DNA of 6,135 bases. Source: Thermoplasmata archaeon. Its GTDB lineage: Archaea > Thermoplasmatota > Thermoplasmata > Lutacidiplasmatales > UBA184. The notes under the pieces are model-generated. The model did not search any database, was not told the DNA's origin, and was given only the letters and a program-made list of their open reading frames with translations. Both the position numbers and the translations under genes were made by a program. The stretch covers positions 1 to 6,135 of the forward strand of contig JASHVA010000074.1 of NCBI GenBank assembly GCA_030039715.1. Direction: 5' to 3'. Below, piece after piece: positions 5,450-6,135 of the stretch (its first letter is position 1; every line of letters starts with the position of its first letter).

Positions 5450-5740
5450 ATGCCGCTGTTCGTAGCCGAGCACCGCCACCCCGCCGACCGCTGCCCTGCC
5501 GGGAACCCGCAGATGGCCCCGTTCCTCCTCCAGATCCTCTCTCCGGCGAACGCGAAGAAAGCCGGCCTCACGCTCGTGGGCGACGCGGTCGCCCGGGGCC
5601 AGCACCACCTCTACGTGATCGTCGAGGGCCCGAGCGAGGCCGCGGTGCGGCAGTATCTCGGCGCGTTCGCCCAGGCGGGCTCCCTCGACGTCGTGCCGGC
5701 GTCGACCTGCGAGGAAGTCGTCAGCCGCGGCGCCTGCTGA
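5450..5740 (+). CDS. Small conserved-looking His/Cys protein of unknown function
   Basis: From ATG 5450 this encodes 96 residues with no membrane segment or signal peptide. I do not recognise a named family with certainty; alternating strand/helix character (FVAEHRH, LYVIVEGPSEAAVRQYL, LDVVPASTCEEVV) suggests a small ferredoxin-like alpha/beta fold of the dimeric alpha-beta barrel type. Striking residues are His8, His10 and Cys15 in EHRHPADRCPAG, His52-His53 in GQHHLYVI, Cys87 in PASTCEE and the C-terminal Cys96, which together could bind a metal or a cofactor. This is inference. Codon use matches the neighbours. An in-frame ATG at 5423 would add nine residues (MTPARLDTP) but has a G-run directly against the codon; MPLFVAEHRH looks like the natural protein start. 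It lies 88 bp after the CADD-like gene, so the two might be co-transcribed. Confidence 0.75.
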   Translation: MPLFVAEHRHPADRCPAGNPQMAPFLLQILSPANAKKAGLTLVGDAVARGQHHLYVIVEGPSEAAVRQYLGAFAQAGSLDVVPASTCEEVVSRGAC

Positions 5741-5753
5741 ACGGCGGAGAACG

Positions 5754-5780
5754 GGCCCCGGGAGGCCCGGTTCCCGGGCC
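5754..5780. other. GC-rich inverted repeat (possible hairpin) between genes
   Basis: CCCGGGA (5757-5763) and TCCCGGG (5772-5778) are perfect 7-bp arms around an 8-base loop, and a further GG/CC pairing is possible across one bulged C at 5756. It sits 13 bp after the stop of the small His/Cys gene and just before the next promoter. No T-run follows, so it does not look like a standard archaeal terminator. In sequence this rich in GC such a hairpin may arise by chance. Confidence 0.35.
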
Positions 5781-5796
5781 GAAATACGGTTAACAC
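5780..5796 (+). promoter_or_regulatory. Candidate BRE/TATA promoter of the ATPase gene, overlapped by an inverted repeat
   Basis: CGAAATACGGTTAACAC has the BRE-like CGAAA and a TATA-like TTAACA five bases later, centred about 28 bp before ATG 5819, which points to a leaderless or nearly leaderless transcript. The TATA-like core lies inside a perfect 6-bp inverted repeat (5785-5800). Confidence 0.45.
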
Positions 5797-5800
5797 CGTA
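5785..5800. repeat. Inverted repeat over the ATPase promoter, candidate operator
   Basis: TACGGT, a 4-base TAAC centre and ACCGTA form a perfect 6-bp inverted repeat in one of the few AT-richer spots of the window. It covers the presumed TATA core, so a dimeric regulator bound here would block TBP. It is a candidate only: there is one copy in the window and no regulator gene beside it, other than the ATPase itself, whose GvpD relatives include a regulatory protein. Confidence 0.4.
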
Positions 5801-5818
5801 CCGGCATACCTTCGAGGC

Positions 5819-6135
5819 ATGGGAGCCGCCCTTCCCATCCCGCGGGAGCTCGCCGACTTCCTCGCCCTGCCCCCTCCGCAGTCGATGTTGCTGCGGGGTC
5901 CCCCCGGCGCGGGGAAGACGAGCCTCGCGCTCGCCCTACTGCAGTCGTTCCCCGGCGCGAAATACTACGTCACGAACCGCGTGCCGACCGACGACGTCCT
6001 CCGCGCGTTCCCGTGGCTCGGAGAGAACGGGCACCACGGGATCGAGGTCATCGACAACACGGCGCCGGACTCGGGCTTCGCGCAGGCGGCCCGCGCGCTG
6101 CTCCGAGAGAGCCCGGCGATGGTGATGGACGATGA
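5819..6135 (+). CDS. P-loop ATPase, KaiC/GvpD/RAD55-like, 5' part
   Basis: The first 105 codons of a RecA-superfamily NTPase run off the end of the window without a stop. The Walker A motif GPPGAGKTS is at residues 27-35, preceded by the strand SMLLR and a short N-terminal lead (IPRELADFLALPPPQ) as in archaeal KaiC/GvpD/RAD55-type ATPases, which often open with a short segment before the P-loop. The following AKYYVTNRVPTDDVLRAF matches the second strand, where these proteins place a conserved Y.T.-like segment; GIEVIDNT and MVMDD approach the region before Walker B, but the hydrolytic residues themselves may lie outside. The start is ATG 5819 with no useful Shine-Dalgarno site (GAGG only 1 nt away) and a promoter-like element about 28 bp upstream. 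RadA-type recombinases and transcriptional GvpD-like regulators remain alternatives. Confidence 0.8.
   Translation, partial: MGAALPIPRELADFLALPPPQSMLLRGPPGAGKTSLALALLQSFPGAKYYVTNRVPTDDVLRAFPWLGENGHHGIEVIDNTAPDSGFAQAARALLRESPAMVMDD

Noticed and set aside
4609..5571. Upstream extension of the GNAT reading frame to a start near 5571
   Set aside because: The extension is antisense to the CADD-like gene and the small His/Cys gene, and the GNAT homology begins at VIELRPL after GTG 4608, beside a fitting promoter.
5297..5838. Minus-strand frames opposite the small His/Cys gene
   Set aside because: They show no recognisable motif and lie against a + strand gene with a coherent pattern of conserved-looking residues.
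1..6135. CRISPR array, insertion sequence, tRNA or rRNA gene, defence or toxin-antitoxin system
   Set aside because: I looked for evenly spaced repeats, transposase motifs, terminal inverted repeats, tRNA-like cloverleaf and T-loop sequences, and defence nuclease motifs and found none. Nearly all bases are taken by the eight genes.

Overview
The window is archaeal chromosomal DNA of very high GC content with strongly GC-biased third codon positions. It carries the archaeal/eukaryotic-type ribosomal protein uS11, the archaeal RNA polymerase subunit Rpo3 (RpoD) with ferredoxin-like cysteines, and the ribosome-rescue factor Pelota. Candidate BRE/TATA-type promoters lie upstream of several genes. 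Rpo3 keeps iron-sulfur cysteines and the proteins are not strongly acidic, which argues against a haloarchaeon. A high-GC member of the Thermoplasmatota is my best guess, but the lineage is inference.

Layout: (1) bases 1-1166 hold the end of a ribosomal protein/RNA polymerase operon on the + strand, the 3' part of rps11 followed after 5 bp by rpoD. (2) pelA on the - strand converges on rpoD, and the two reading frames overlap by 50 bp. (3) A 127-bp divergent intergenic region separates pelA from an MFS transporter on the + strand, whose best-supported start is a CTG codon placed 6 nt after a strong Shine-Dalgarno sequence. (4) A tandem-GNAT acetyltransferase on the - strand converges on the transporter; the two stop codons are read from opposite strands of one CTAG palindrome. 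(5) A 93-bp divergent region leads to a + strand gene for a CADD/TenA-PqqC-like di-metal protein. (6) A small conserved-looking His/Cys protein follows, then (7) the start of a P-loop ATPase of the KaiC/GvpD/RAD55 type, cut by the window end.

The first three genes are core information processing: translation, transcription and rescue of stalled ribosomes. The rest is accessory: export, acetylation, a probable p-aminobenzoate/folate-type cofactor gene, a small unknown protein and a regulatory-type ATPase. No operon joins these accessory genes convincingly; most appear to have their own promoter.

The most interesting item is the CADD-like protein. By eye it keeps all six metal ligands of the chlamydial enzyme, plus the tyrosine and lysine linked to self-sacrificing p-aminobenzoate synthesis. 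No CRISPR array, insertion sequence, tRNA, rRNA or defence system is visible. No stretch over 300 bp lacks a gene.
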